Notes: generated by a model from the sequence alone, not told the origin. Shown: positions 36,326-44,868, counted from the stretch's first letter. The stretch: 64,000 nucleotides of DNA from Paenibacillus sp. URB8-2 (GCF_013393385.1 NZ_AP023239.1:372001-436000), one strand, 5' to 3'. A program made the numbers and translations.

Positions 36326-36772
36326 ATGTTCATGGACAACAAAGAATTGGAACAACGTATAATCAAGGCGCTGGATGACAACAAATTCGGTTCTTTCGCC
36401 ACAATTGAAGCCGGCAGCAAGCCGAAGGTTCGTTATATGGCCGTCTTTCATGAGGGGCTTAACCTCTATTTGGCCACAGACCGCAAGACGCATAAAGTGG
36501 AAGAACTGCAAAATAACCCGAATGTGTTTCTGCTGCTGGGCTATGAGGCGGGAGGCAGCAAGGATATCCTTGAGATTGAAGCGCAGGCGTCCGTTACCAA
36601 AGACGGCAGCCTGCGCGAGAAAATATGGAACAAAGATTTGGAGCGTTGGTTCAAGGGACCGGATGATCCGGATTACGTCATTCTGGAGCTTTCGCCGACG
36701 CGTATCGAATATACCGGAAAAGACCGGAAACCCGAGGTTTGGGAAAAGCAGACGGCGTCCGCGGGCAAGTAA
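36326..36772 (+). CDS. pyridoxamine 5-phosphate oxidase-like protein (general stress protein 26 type)
   Basis: A 148-residue split-barrel flavin-binding fold protein. ATG 36326 has AAGGAGATTGG upstream. FGSFATIEAGSKPKVRYMAV and LYLATDRKTHKVEELQNNP match the YdaG/GSP26-like branch, which binds FMN or F420-like cofactors rather than acting as a true PdxH. Function in the cell is unknown; relatives are stress-induced. Confidence 0.8.
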   Translation: MFMDNKELEQRIIKALDDNKFGSFATIEAGSKPKVRYMAVFHEGLNLYLATDRKTHKVEELQNNPNVFLLLGYEAGGSKDILEIEAQASVTKDGSLREKIWNKDLERWFKGPDDPDYVILELSPTRIEYTGKDRKPEVWEKQTASAGK

Positions 36773-36806
36773 GTTAAACCTTGTTTTTAAATAGCAGTCA
36801 TGATTG

Positions 36807-36836
36807 AAAAGCGTCCCGAAAGGGGACGCTTTTTTC
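36807..36836 (+). terminator. intrinsic terminator
   Basis: AAAGCGTCCC pairs with GGGGACGCTTT around GAAA, ending in six T. Confidence 0.9.
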
Positions 36837-36917
36837 CATGGTTTCCCTTTTTCTGGGCGAAAGATGCTATAATGACCACAAGTGTTGGTATTAATATAGG
36901 TCATAAGGAGGATATCC

Positions 36918-37946
36918 ATGCAGTGCAGTGATTGCTTACCCTTAGCTCCCATTGAAGATGAAGGAATCGTAAAAATTCGGCGCGCATCACCCGCTCTTGC
37001 CTCCGCCATTCAAGCGGCCGGATATGCCCTTGACGCTTTTAAGACAGGCTATGAAATTCCGTATGATTCCCGTGAGCAGCTAAAGGCCATCATGAAGCTG
37101 CTGGAAGAGTCGGAAGAAATGGAGCAGATTGCGGTGTGCGTAACGGGGGCGGCGATCTCGGGTCTTTTTGAGCGTTGGGTACCCCTCACCCAGTTAAAAG
37201 CCCGCGTTTCCAATCATACTCTCGTCGACATCATCACCAATAAAGAGTTTTGCAGTTACATGCAGCCGATCGTCGACTCCACCGAACAGATCATCGGATT
37301 TGAGTTTCTGCTGCGCCCGCTGCCGCATGGACCGGAGTTTCAGCCTCAAACCCTTTTTGAAGTTGCGAGGCGGAGCGGGCTCCACTCCTTTCTGGACCGG
37401 GCGGCCCGCATATCCGCCATCGAATCCAGCGCCCGGCATTTGCCTGAAGGAATCAAACGGTTTGTCAACTTTCTCCCCTCCTCCATATATAATCCCAAAT
37501 ATTGTCTTACACATACGTTTCAAACGATTCAACAGAAGGGTCTTCGTCCGGAAGACTTCGTGTTTGAGGTGGTGGAGACGGAGAAAATCCGCGATATCGA
37601 CCATCTTGCAACTATTTTCTCGGAATACCGCGAGCATGGCGTGCATGTTGCGCTGGATGATGTCGGTTCGGGCTATGCAACGCTTGAGGTCATGTCGCGG
37701 CTTCAGCCGGATTATGTGAAAATTGACCGCGGGCTAATCAGCATGTGCGATCAGGAGCCCCATAAACAAACCAGCATTAAGGAAGTTGTCGAAAAAGCGG
37801 GCCGTTTCGGAGGCAAGGTGCTGGCCGAAGGCATAGAGCGGCGAGAGGAATTTCAATTTTGCCTGGATAACGGCATCGAATTGGCTCAAGGTTACTTTTT
37901 TGGCAGACCGGAGTTTGAGCCGCCGCCCCGGCTTTTTGAGATCTAG
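36918..37946 (+). CDS. EAL-domain protein with EFL variant motif
   Basis: Candidate c-di-GMP phosphodiesterase or receptor, 342 residues, soluble. AAGGAGG precedes the ATG. An N-terminal region of about 115 residues with two Cys (QCSDC) is not recognised. The EAL domain follows: FEFLLRP in place of EALLR, NFLPSSIYNP, FEVVETEKI, ALDDVGSGYATL and VKIDRG, AEGIE. The first catalytic Glu, the DD pair and the Lys are kept, but Leu replaces nothing critical and Phe replaces Ala in the signature. Activity is possible but uncertain. Confidence 0.85.
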   Translation: MQCSDCLPLAPIEDEGIVKIRRASPALASAIQAAGYALDAFKTGYEIPYDSREQLKAIMKLLEESEEMEQIAVCVTGAAISGLFERWVPLTQLKARVSNHTLVDIITNKEFCSYMQPIVDSTEQIIGFEFLLRPLPHGPEFQPQTLFEVARRSGLHSFLDRAARISAIESSARHLPEGIKRFVNFLPSSIYNPKYCLTHTFQTIQQKGLRPEDFVFEVVETEKIRDIDHLATIFSEYREHGVHVALDDVGSGYATLEVMSRLQPDYVKIDRGLISMCDQEPHKQTSIKEVVEKAGRFGGKVLAEGIERREEFQFCLDNGIELAQGYFFGRPEFEPPPRLFEI

Positions 37947-37977
37947 CTTGCCCGAGATCCAACTTTTTTACCATTCC

Positions 37978-38050
37978 AACCTGTACATAGGTTACGATGA
38001 AAAGAAACGGTTGCCATCCTGCATCGGAGGGCGCAGCCGTTTCTTCTTGT
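37978..38050 (+). repeat. two-hairpin repeat, copy E
   Basis: A short first hairpin AACCTGTACATAGGTT, then ACGATGAAAAGAAACGG and a second hairpin ending GCCGTTTCTTCTTG. A divergent but complete member of the family. Confidence 0.7.
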
Positions 38051-38090
38051 GTAAAGCGCCACAACGTGAAATGAAGGAGGAACTGTTGTT

Positions 38091-38765
38091 ATGAGCGGCA
38101 CTTTGCTGTATATCGAGGACGATCCGCAAATCGCCGGCCCTGTCGCCAGGGACCTGCGGGACCGCGGTTATGCGGTCCGCTGGCTGCAGACGGGAGAGCG
38201 GGCCGTGGAAGAAGCAGACGGCTGCCATCTGGCTATTCTGGACGTCATGCTGCCGGGGCTGGACGGCTTTACCGTCGGACAGCGGTTAAAAAAGTGTTTC
38301 CCGGGCGTTCCCATTCTGATGCTCTCGGCGAGAACGTCGATCGACGACAAGCTCCAGGGTCTGGAGTTCGCCGACGACTATTTGACCAAGCCGTTTCATC
38401 CTGACGAGCTGGCCGCCCGGATCGGAGTTCTGCTGCGGCGGTCGGGCAGCGTTTCGGCGGCGCCGCTCTCGCTGAAGCATCTTACCGTCTATGAAGAGGA
38501 GAACCGGATTGCCCTGACGGAGAGCGGAGAAGAGATACCGCTTACCGGCAAGCAGTTTCAGATTTTCTTTTACCTGCTGCGTCACCTCGGCCAGATTATG
38601 ACCAAGGAACAGATCTATGAAGCGGTCTGGGGCGAGCCCTATATGGAAGGGGACAAAACGCTGATGGTTCACATCCGTTATTTGCGCGAGAAGCTGGAGA
38701 AGGACCCCGCCGCGCCGGAAATTATTGAGACGGTCCGGGGCATCGGATACAGGATCAAGGCATGA
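38091..38765 (+). CDS. OmpR-family response regulator
   Basis: A 224-residue regulator: receiver domain with IEDDPQ, phospho-acceptor in AILDVMLPGLDG (D51) and KPFHPDEL, then a winged-helix domain with the LMVHIRYLREKLE and GIGYRI signatures. AAGGAGG lies before the ATG. It overlaps the kinase by four bases and is followed by an ABC exporter, the arrangement of antibiotic-peptide detoxification modules. Confidence 0.92.
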   Translation: MSGTLLYIEDDPQIAGPVARDLRDRGYAVRWLQTGERAVEEADGCHLAILDVMLPGLDGFTVGQRLKKCFPGVPILMLSARTSIDDKLQGLEFADDYLTKPFHPDELAARIGVLLRRSGSVSAAPLSLKHLTVYEEENRIALTESGEEIPLTGKQFQIFFYLLRHLGQIMTKEQIYEAVWGEPYMEGDKTLMVHIRYLREKLEKDPAAPEIIETVRGIGYRIKA

Positions 38766-40273
38766 TAAGAAGGAATGGAACGCGAGGGCGGAATCCGGGT
38801 TTCAGCCGGTCGCTTCTGTCGCGGTATTTGCTGATTATCGTGATTGCCGTGCTGTTTTTGCCCGTGCTCTTTCCGCTCAGTCTGATCATCTATACCTTGT
38901 CGGACCATTACCATTGGAAGTTCGGAAATACGGCAAGTGAGTCAGAGAAGGCCTTCAGGCCGTATTCCAATATCACCGAAATGGAAAAAATGTGGCACAA
39001 AGAAGCGCGTCTGCTGGCGGGCAAGTCCGACCGGGAAATCGGAGCTCGTCTGAAGGCGCTGGGAGACCGCTACCAGTATGCTTCCATGTTCTGGGTGAAC
39101 GGGGAAGGGATCACTCGGCTTATGCTTCCTCCGGAGAAGAAGGCCGGTCCCGAAGCCGGCGCGGACAATGATGCAACGGGCGGAACGGATAATGGTGCAA
39201 CGGGCCGAACGAATAGAACGGATATTGGGGCCACCGTGCCGGCACGGTGGACGGCGTCACAGGCCATCGCTTTCATGAAGGACAGCGTGGGCAGCGATCC
39301 GTTGACCGTCGTCGCCTTTATTGGCGACCGGGCGGATGCGGGCGAAGGGTTCATGGCGATGCGCGTTCCGAAGTCCGTTCTGCCGAGGAACACAGGCAGC
39401 GTCCCGCTTGCGCTGTACGGACTGATGCTGCTCGTTCTGCTCGCGTTTGCCGCCGTATCCTGGCTGTTCTTCGCCAGAATCCGCGGGCGTCTGCTCCGGC
39501 TTCAGACCGCCATGACTCTGGACGGGCGGGACGGCCTTCCGGCAACGATTCCGAAAGGCAAGCCCGACGAGATCGGCATGCTGGAAGAGGCGTTCAACAC
39601 GATGGTTGCGGAGCTTAAGGACAGCCGGCGCCGGGAGAGGGAGGAGGAAGAGCTGCGCAAGCGGCTGATCGCCGATCTGTCCCACGACCTGCGCACACCG
39701 CTTACGGTCGTGCGGAGCCACCTGTTTCAGGTCGGCAAGGAGCCGCTGTCCCAGCAGGGCAAGGAATCGCTCAATCTGATGGATGAGCGCATTGCCGACC
39801 TTGGCGTGCTGATCGACAACCTGCTGAATTACAACCTGCTGGCAAGCGGCAGGGTGAAGCTTTCGCCGGGGAGACAGGATGTTCTGCGGCTGCTGCGGGA
39901 AAGCGCCGCCGCCTGGTATCCGGTATGGACCAAGGAGGGCATGGAGGTTGACATCGAGCTTGAGGGTGAACCGCTCGTTTGGGAGGTCGATGAAATCTGG
40001 TTCCGGCGCGTGCTGGACAATCTGTACCAGAATGTCGTACGCCATGCGAAGGGCGGCGGTTATGTGGGGGTTGCCGCCGAGGACCGCGGCGGCGTCCGCA
40101 CTGTCGTCATCCGCGACCGGGGAAAAGGCTTAGACGAAGCTTCTCCGGCCAAAGGGGCGGGGATCGGACTGGCCATTGTCGACATGCTGCTCTCCCGGAT
40201 GGGGCTTGCCTGGACGGCGGATAGCATCCCGGAAGGCACCTCGGTCTGCATATATCCGAAGGATCGCGGCTGA
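38762..40273 (+). CDS. sensor histidine kinase
   Basis: Membrane kinase of 503 residues: a helix near 20-45, an extracytoplasmic domain of about 175 residues, a second helix near 222-242, a HAMP-like linker, dimerisation domain with the phospho-acceptor in DLSHDLRTPLTV, and an HATPase domain with NLYQNVVRHA, DRGKGL and GAGIGLAIV. The outer domain contains a low-complexity segment of near-repeated octapeptides (N-D-A-T-G-G-T-D type) coded by two 24-bp repeats. The ABC exporter downstream suggests it senses a peptide antibiotic or cell-envelope stress. Confidence 0.92.
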   Translation: MIRRNGTRGRNPGFSRSLLSRYLLIIVIAVLFLPVLFPLSLIIYTLSDHYHWKFGNTASESEKAFRPYSNITEMEKMWHKEARLLAGKSDREIGARLKALGDRYQYASMFWVNGEGITRLMLPPEKKAGPEAGADNDATGGTDNGATGRTNRTDIGATVPARWTASQAIAFMKDSVGSDPLTVVAFIGDRADAGEGFMAMRVPKSVLPRNTGSVPLALYGLMLLVLLAFAAVSWLFFARIRGRLLRLQTAMTLDGRDGLPATIPKGKPDEIGMLEEAFNTMVAELKDSRRREREEEELRKRLIADLSHDLRTPLTVVRSHLFQVGKEPLSQQGKESLNLMDERIADLGVLIDNLLNYNLLASGRVKLSPGRQDVLRLLRESAAAWYPVWTKEGMEVDIELEGEPLVWEVDEIWFRRVLDNLYQNVVRHAKGGGYVGVAAEDRGGVRTVVIRDRGKGLDEASPAKGAGIGLAIVDMLLSRMGLAWTADSIPEGTSVCIYPKDRG

Positions 40274-40287
40274 CCGGTGATCCGATT

Positions 40288-40304
40288 TTAAACAAAACTT
40301 AAAC
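40288..40304 (+). promoter_or_regulatory. 11-bp-spaced direct repeat, candidate response-regulator site
   Basis: TTAAAC occurs at 40288-40293 and 40299-40304, one helical turn apart, 62 bp before the exporter ATPase start. Direct repeats with this spacing are typical of OmpR-family binding sites, so the regulator encoded upstream may act here. Confidence 0.5.
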
Positions 40305-40365
40305 TTTGCGGGCAGTCTTCTTTAACCTTGGAGCGGTAAGCTGTTAACCGAGGTGAAGAGAGAAA

Positions 40366-41274
40366 ATGGAAACCATTATACAAACGACGGATTTGGTGAA
40401 GAGGTACCGCGGCCGGGCCGCGGTCGACCATCTGAATTTGAGCATCGGCAAGGGGGATATTTACGGATTTCTCGGGCCGAACGGCGCGGGCAAGACGACG
40501 ACGATCCGCATGCTGCTTGGCCTGATTGCGCCGTCGGAGGGGCAGGTAGAGATCTTTGGCAAGGATCTCCGAAAGGAGAGGCTGGACATCCTGCGGAGAG
40601 TCAGCTCGCTTGTCGAATCGCCGTCCTACTACGGCCATCTGTCGGCCGTGGACAATCTGGAGGCGATTCGCCGCATTCTCGGCGCGCCGAAACGGCGGAT
40701 CGCCGAGGTGCTGGATATCGTCTCGCTGACCGGAGAGGAGAAGCGTCCGGTCAAGGGCTTCTCGCTCGGCATGAAGCAGCGGCTGGGCATTGCCGCCGCG
40801 CTGCTCGGCAGCCCCGAGCTGCTCATTCTGGACGAGCCGACCAACGGGCTGGACCCGTCCGGCATTCAGGAGATTCGCAGCCTGATCATGTCGCTGCCGC
40901 GGGAGCACGGCATCACCGTGCTCGTGTCCAGCCACCTGCTGAGCGAAATCGAGCAGATGGCGGGGACGGTCGGCATCATCCGGCAGGGGAGGATGGTCTA
41001 CCAGGACACAATCGCCCATCTCCGCCAGCGGTCGGCGGGAGAGATGCGGCTCGTCGTGTCCGAGCCGGAGGCCGCCTTGGAGGAAGCCTTCCAAAGAGGA
41101 TACGACGGCATGCTGCGCACAGACGAGCTTCGCTTCTCCAGGATGAACGACGCGCGGGTTGCCCTGCTGGTCAAGGCGCTGGTAGAGCGGGGACATGCCA
41201 TCTACCGGGTAGAGGAGCAGCGGCAGTCTCTTGAGGAGCTCTTCCTGCAGGTTGTGGAAGGGGAGGGACGATGA
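40366..41274 (+). CDS. ABC exporter ATPase (lantibiotic-immunity/bacitracin type)
   Basis: A 302-residue ATPase with Walker A GPNGAGKTTT, signature FSLGMKQRLGIA, Walker B LLILDEPTNGLDPSGI and the H-loop VSSHLLSEIEQ. The type, with two 240-residue permeases following, matches the EpiF/NisF or BcrA groups, which remove peptide antibiotics from the membrane. GAAGAGAGAA lies before the ATG. It overlaps the first permease by four bases. Confidence 0.9.
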   Translation: METIIQTTDLVKRYRGRAAVDHLNLSIGKGDIYGFLGPNGAGKTTTIRMLLGLIAPSEGQVEIFGKDLRKERLDILRRVSSLVESPSYYGHLSAVDNLEAIRRILGAPKRRIAEVLDIVSLTGEEKRPVKGFSLGMKQRLGIAAALLGSPELLILDEPTNGLDPSGIQEIRSLIMSLPREHGITVLVSSHLLSEIEQMAGTVGIIRQGRMVYQDTIAHLRQRSAGEMRLVVSEPEAALEEAFQRGYDGMLRTDELRFSRMNDARVALLVKALVERGHAIYRVEEQRQSLEELFLQVVEGEGR

Positions 41275-41987
41275 TGGGCGGAGTAATTGCGGCCGATTGG
41301 CTGAAAATCCGGGGCAAAGGTCTTTGGCTTCTTGTCCTCGTAGGCCCGCTCGGTCTGACGGCGATGCAGGCGCTCAATTTCGGACTCCGTTTCGATTATA
41401 TGAAGGAGAGATACTCCGGAGACTTATGGGGTGGGCTGCTGGACAATACCGCGCTGTTCGTCCCGATGGCGCTTTTTCTCGGAGGAACGCTGATCTGCTC
41501 CCTGATGGCCAATATCGAGCATCAGACCAGCGCATGGAAGCAGCTTCTGGCGCTGCCGGTTTCCCGTATAGCGGTATTTGCTTCCAAGCTGCTGCTGTGC
41601 CTGCTGTTGCTGGCTGTGTCTTGTCTGCTGCTCTCCGGCTTCGTGACGGCGCTTGGGCTGCTCTTCGGCTTCGGGGCTTCCGCGATTCCGGTCTATGGCA
41701 TCCTGCGTATCGGCTTTCTGTCCTGCGCCGCCGTTATGCCCTTTATCGCCCTTCAGCTCTGGCTGTCGCTGGCCTTCCGGAATCAGGCGCTGCCGGTTTC
41801 AATCGGCGTGATTTGCGCCATTGTGTCGCCTTTTACGACCACCTTATCGGAATGGCTGCCGATCAACTGGCCATATATGGCCTGGACCGGTCCCTATCGC
41901 CTTTATTTTGCGGGTGCGGGACTTGCGCTGAGCCTGCTGGTGCTGCTGCCGGGAGCTGCGCATTTCGCCCGAAAGGATGTGAACTGA
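41271..41987 (+). CDS. lantibiotic-immunity-type ABC permease 1
   Basis: A 238-residue permease with six membrane helices, beginning at the ATG that overlaps the ATPase stop. ANIEHQTSAWKQLLALPVSR is the characteristic N-terminal loop of ABC-2 permeases of the MutE/EpiE group. Paired with the next gene. Confidence 0.85.
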   Translation: MMGGVIAADWLKIRGKGLWLLVLVGPLGLTAMQALNFGLRFDYMKERYSGDLWGGLLDNTALFVPMALFLGGTLICSLMANIEHQTSAWKQLLALPVSRIAVFASKLLLCLLLLAVSCLLLSGFVTALGLLFGFGASAIPVYGILRIGFLSCAAVMPFIALQLWLSLAFRNQALPVSIGVICAIVSPFTTTLSEWLPINWPYMAWTGPYRLYFAGAGLALSLLVLLPGAAHFARKDVN

Positions 41988-41991
41988 CGGC

Positions 41992-42729
41992 ATGAAGATG
42001 TTCCTGAGAATTCTGTCAGCCGAAAGACTGAAGCTGTCCGGCTCCTATATATGGCTGCTTGTGCCGGCCAGCCCCGCCGCCGCGGTGCTGATCGGAGTGT
42101 TCGCCTCCTCCCCGGCGGGAGGAAAGCCGGACTGGACCGTACTGCTCGCGGTCATGTCGATGCTTCACGCTGCCTTGTTTCTGCCGATCCTGTCCGGGCT
42201 GTACACCGCCATGCTGTGCCGCCACGAGCATCTGGACGGCGGCTGGAAGGCACTGCTGGCGCTGCCGGTTTCACGGACCGCCGTGTACCTCGCCAAGTTC
42301 GCGATGGCCGCTGTTCTGCTGGCGGCTACCCAGGCCCTTTTTGCCGCAGCGGTGATCGGAACAGGGGTGTTCCGGGGAATCGGGACTCCCGTTCCTTGGG
42401 AGATGATCCTGGGAGCCTGCGCGGCGAGCTGGACGGCCTGTCTGCCGCTGGCCGCGCTTCAGTTGGCCGTTTCCCAGGCGTGGAGCAGCTTCGCCGCGCC
42501 GCTCGCGCTGAACGTCAGCTTTACAGTGCCCAATATTCTAATCGCGAACTCGGCAACCTACGGCCCCTATTATCCATGGGTACAGCCGATGCTGGCCATG
42601 ATTCCGCATGGGCAGGCGGGGTACGGAGCGTTCAATCTGCCGCTTGAAAGCCTGCTGATCGTCGTGCTGGGCAGCTTCATTGTCTTTCTTGCGGCGGGTC
42701 TACTGTCTTTCCGGCGCAAGGCGGTGTGA
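41992..42729 (+). CDS. lantibiotic-immunity-type ABC permease 2
   Basis: A 245-residue six-helix permease, four bases after permease 1 and clearly paralogous to it (CRHEHLDGGWKALLALPVSR in the same place). MutG/EpiG-type. The operon has no lantibiotic precursor or modification enzyme in the window, so a protective role rather than production is likely. Confidence 0.85.
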   Translation: MKMFLRILSAERLKLSGSYIWLLVPASPAAAVLIGVFASSPAGGKPDWTVLLAVMSMLHAALFLPILSGLYTAMLCRHEHLDGGWKALLALPVSRTAVYLAKFAMAAVLLAATQALFAAAVIGTGVFRGIGTPVPWEMILGACAASWTACLPLAALQLAVSQAWSSFAAPLALNVSFTVPNILIANSATYGPYYPWVQPMLAMIPHGQAGYGAFNLPLESLLIVVLGSFIVFLAAGLLSFRRKAV

Positions 42730-42946
42730 ACCGGGAGAGTAGAACCGGAAAAGAATCACCCGCCGGATGACGGCAAAGCCGGATCTTTTGCCGTCCCTGC
42801 CGTTCCTCCCGGCCTCAAATATGCTGCAGCCACGGACGGCCAGGTTCCATCTAATGGACTATGCCCTCTTTTTTTCTTATAATGGTCTAAGAATGCGGCA
42901 GCCCGGTTGATACGACAAGGACCTTGCTGCAAGGAGGCGAAAGCAG

Positions 42947-43312
42947 ATGAAACCGGCGGCTATTGAAGAATGCGACAACACCTGTAACGGCTCGGAAATT
43001 TCGCCTGAGAATATCCGGTTAACCCTGCCGGAAAGGGCGACGACAGACAAGATGGCTGAACTGTTCAAGGCGCTTGGCGATCCGACAAGGGTCAGGCTGA
43101 TTTACGCATTGTCCTGCCAGGAGCTCTGTGTGCATGATCTGTCGGCTATTTTGGACATGGGCCAGTCGGCGGTGTCCCACCAGCTTCGCTATTTGCGGAA
43201 CTTGCGGATCGTGAAGCGGCGGAAAGAAGGCAAGACCGTATATTATTCGCTGAATGACGCGCATGTCGAACAGATTTTTTTGCAGACGCACGAGCATATC
43301 AGGCACGAATAG
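42947..43312 (+). CDS. ArsR-family metal sensor (CzrA/CadC/SmtB type)
   Basis: Metal-responsive repressor of 121 residues; AAGGAGG before the ATG. Winged helix with FKALGDPTRVRLI and SQ-type recognition helix QSAVSHQLRYLR. Two ligand sets can be seen: an N-terminal C-x3-C plus ELCVHDL (Cys and His at the alpha3N positions of CadC), and the alpha5 set D-x-H and H-x2-H in NDAHVEQIFLQTHEHIRH, spaced exactly as in CzrA. It may therefore respond to both thiophilic metals and zinc. An ArsR-type operator upstream of the cation ATPase at 44976 is its likely target. Confidence 0.9.
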   Translation: MKPAAIEECDNTCNGSEISPENIRLTLPERATTDKMAELFKALGDPTRVRLIYALSCQELCVHDLSAILDMGQSAVSHQLRYLRNLRIVKRRKEGKTVYYSLNDAHVEQIFLQTHEHIRHE

Positions 43313-43336
43313 ATCGTATAGATCGTATAGATGAAC

Positions 43337-43375
43337 AAACGGCAGGAGACCTTTTCGGTCTTCTGCCGTTTTTTT
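43337..43375 (+). terminator. intrinsic terminator of the ArsR gene
   Basis: AAACGGCAG and AGACC pair with GGTCT and CTGCCGTTT, followed by T7. Confidence 0.92.
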
Positions 43376-43480
43376 GAAATATCAGGTTAAGGATAAGCTT
43401 CGCGCTTATCCTTAACCTGATATTTTTACGAGAAACGGATGCCTTCCTCTTCCAGAGGACGGCGAAGCCGTTTCTTCTTA
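43376..43480 (+). repeat. two-hairpin intergenic repeat, copy F
   Basis: The most perfect first hairpin of the family: AAATATCAGGTTAAGGATAA pairs with its exact complement around a GCTTCGCGC turn. TTTTTACGAGAAACGG and a second hairpin ending GCCGTTTCTTCTTA follow. Identical to copy A over 43393-43480. Confidence 0.92.
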
Positions 43481-43493
43481 CCTCACTGCCTAT

Positions 43494-44258
43494 TTAGTTG
43501 AAGCTTTGTTCCGTCGTTGTGGGGACGGGCGTTTTTTTCAAGCTCAGCGCCAGCCATATGCAGAACAACGCAAGCAATACCAGAATCGCCAGGTCGTAGC
43601 CGAGGTAGGTGTCACTGTTGTCGTTGCCGACATACTGGATGAAGTTATGTAGAAAGTGAAACAGGATGAGCGGCCAAATATTGCGGCCCCGAACCATCAG
43701 AAGCGCCAGAGCGCCGCCGATCAGCAGAGCGTACACGATTTGCAGCACGGTCTGAAACCCGCTTTGTCCGGAAAGGACTTGCAGAATATGTGTGACGGCG
43801 AACAGGATGGATGAGGTCAAGACAGCCGTTTTGACTCCCTTGGGCAGCAGAATGTTCAGAATCAAGCCGCGGTAAATGCTCTCCTCGACGAACCCCACTA
43901 GCAGGGTGAACAGGAGATAGAACAGCACCTCGGAGACGGAAATCGGCCGGAAGCCGTTCAGGGCGATTATGGCGAGCACAGCCAGCAGCGGCGCATAATA
44001 TACCAGATCCGGTTTGGGAATGCTCCGCAGACGGCGAAATCCGTAGAATCCCCATTTCTTTTTCAACGAAAAATAAAGGGCGAGCACCGCCGCAATCGGG
44101 ATAAAGGAAATCAGCATCGGCGCGGTTCCGCTGAGCTGCCTGATCGTTGCGTAAGCTCCGGCAGCAAACACGGCAAGGAACAGAAGCGCCTCAATAATCA
44201 CTACGGCGAGCACGGGGTGCTTTTGCGAAAATGATCTCTTAATTTCTAGGTTTGACAT
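43494..44258 (-). CDS. CPBP-family intramembrane metalloprotease
   Basis: A 254-residue membrane protein with about eight helices. ATG 44258 has AGGAAGG upstream and overlaps the PadR gene end by 20 bases, so they form an operon. The catalytic motifs are present: EE-x3-R in FVEESIYRGL and F-x3-H in FAVTHIL, and a third in LFHFLHNF. CPBP (Abi) proteases include CAAX-type processing enzymes and bacteriocin self-immunity proteins; the substrate is unknown. Confidence 0.88.
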   Translation of the reverse strand: MSNLEIKRSFSQKHPVLAVVIIEALLFLAVFAAGAYATIRQLSGTAPMLISFIPIAAVLALYFSLKKKWGFYGFRRLRSIPKPDLVYYAPLLAVLAIIALNGFRPISVSEVLFYLLFTLLVGFVEESIYRGLILNILLPKGVKTAVLTSSILFAVTHILQVLSGQSGFQTVLQIVYALLIGGALALLMVRGRNIWPLILFHFLHNFIQYVGNDNSDTYLGYDLAILVLLALFCIWLALSLKKTPVPTTTEQSFN

Positions 44259-44781
44259 GTCCCAAATCCTTCCTCTCCATAATATCCTCGATCCACTGCT
44301 TCTGCATTCGCACATGGCTGAGTCCATATCCGAGCACAGACACACGGTAATAATAGTCCTCCGGATGCTCGAGCCCGGCCAGTTCTACCGCCACTATCGA
44401 CTGCACCGCTTCCAGGGCACGGATCTCATGTTCGGCCGCATACAAATACTCCTGCAGACGCCGCAGACGGATATCCTCATCCAAATAATCGAAAAAGAAA
44501 ACCCGGATGAGCTGCTCGCGGCCCCCGGCCTGCGGTTCTTCCAGCCATTTCAGAAATGCTTCTTTCCCTTCGGGCAGCAGGGAGTACAGCTTCTTGTTCT
44601 TGCTGTCCGCGGTTTCAAACACGGATACATACCCCTTATCCGCCATCCTCTTCAATGCGGGATAAAGACTGCCGTAGCTTGCCGCGTAGAAATGGCCGAC
44701 CGAGCTGTCGATGGTCTTCTTCAAATCATAGCCGCTCATTTGGCCTTCCATCAGCATTCCCAAAAGAACATATTCCAGCAT
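44239..44781 (-). CDS. PadR-family regulator
   Basis: A 180-residue repressor with an N-terminal winged helix (ILLGMLMEG-like YVLLGMLMEGQMSGYDLKK, SYGSLYPALKRMADKGYV) and the C-terminal Vir_act_alpha dimerisation helices. It precedes and overlaps the CPBP protease gene. Palindromic ATAT-rich DNA (44803-44814 and around) lies in its promoter, suggesting self-regulation. Confidence 0.9.
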   Translation of the reverse strand: MLEYVLLGMLMEGQMSGYDLKKTIDSSVGHFYAASYGSLYPALKRMADKGYVSVFETADSKNKKLYSLLPEGKEAFLKWLEEPQAGGREQLIRVFFFDYLDEDIRLRRLQEYLYAAEHEIRALEAVQSIVAVELAGLEHPEDYYYRVSVLGYGLSHVRMQKQWIEDIMERKDLGHVKPRN

Positions 44782-44802
44782 ATTGCACCTCTTTATATCG
44801 TT

Positions 44803-44814
44803 TAGATATATCTA
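44803..44814. promoter_or_regulatory. TAGATATATCTA palindrome before padR
   Basis: A perfect 12-bp palindrome 22 bp upstream of the PadR start, within a longer ATAT-rich region that includes TATAAT on the minus strand. PadR proteins often bind such ATAT-containing operators at their own promoters. Confidence 0.45.
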
Positions 44815-44868
44815 GTTGATATATTTATTATATCGAAAATTTCATCGCCGTCAAGCGGTCATTGCTGA

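Noticed and set aside
39167..39250. CRISPR-like or attachment-site reading of the kinase-gene repeats
   Set aside because: Only two short units with no spacers, in frame within a kinase gene; a coding micro-expansion is the simpler reading.
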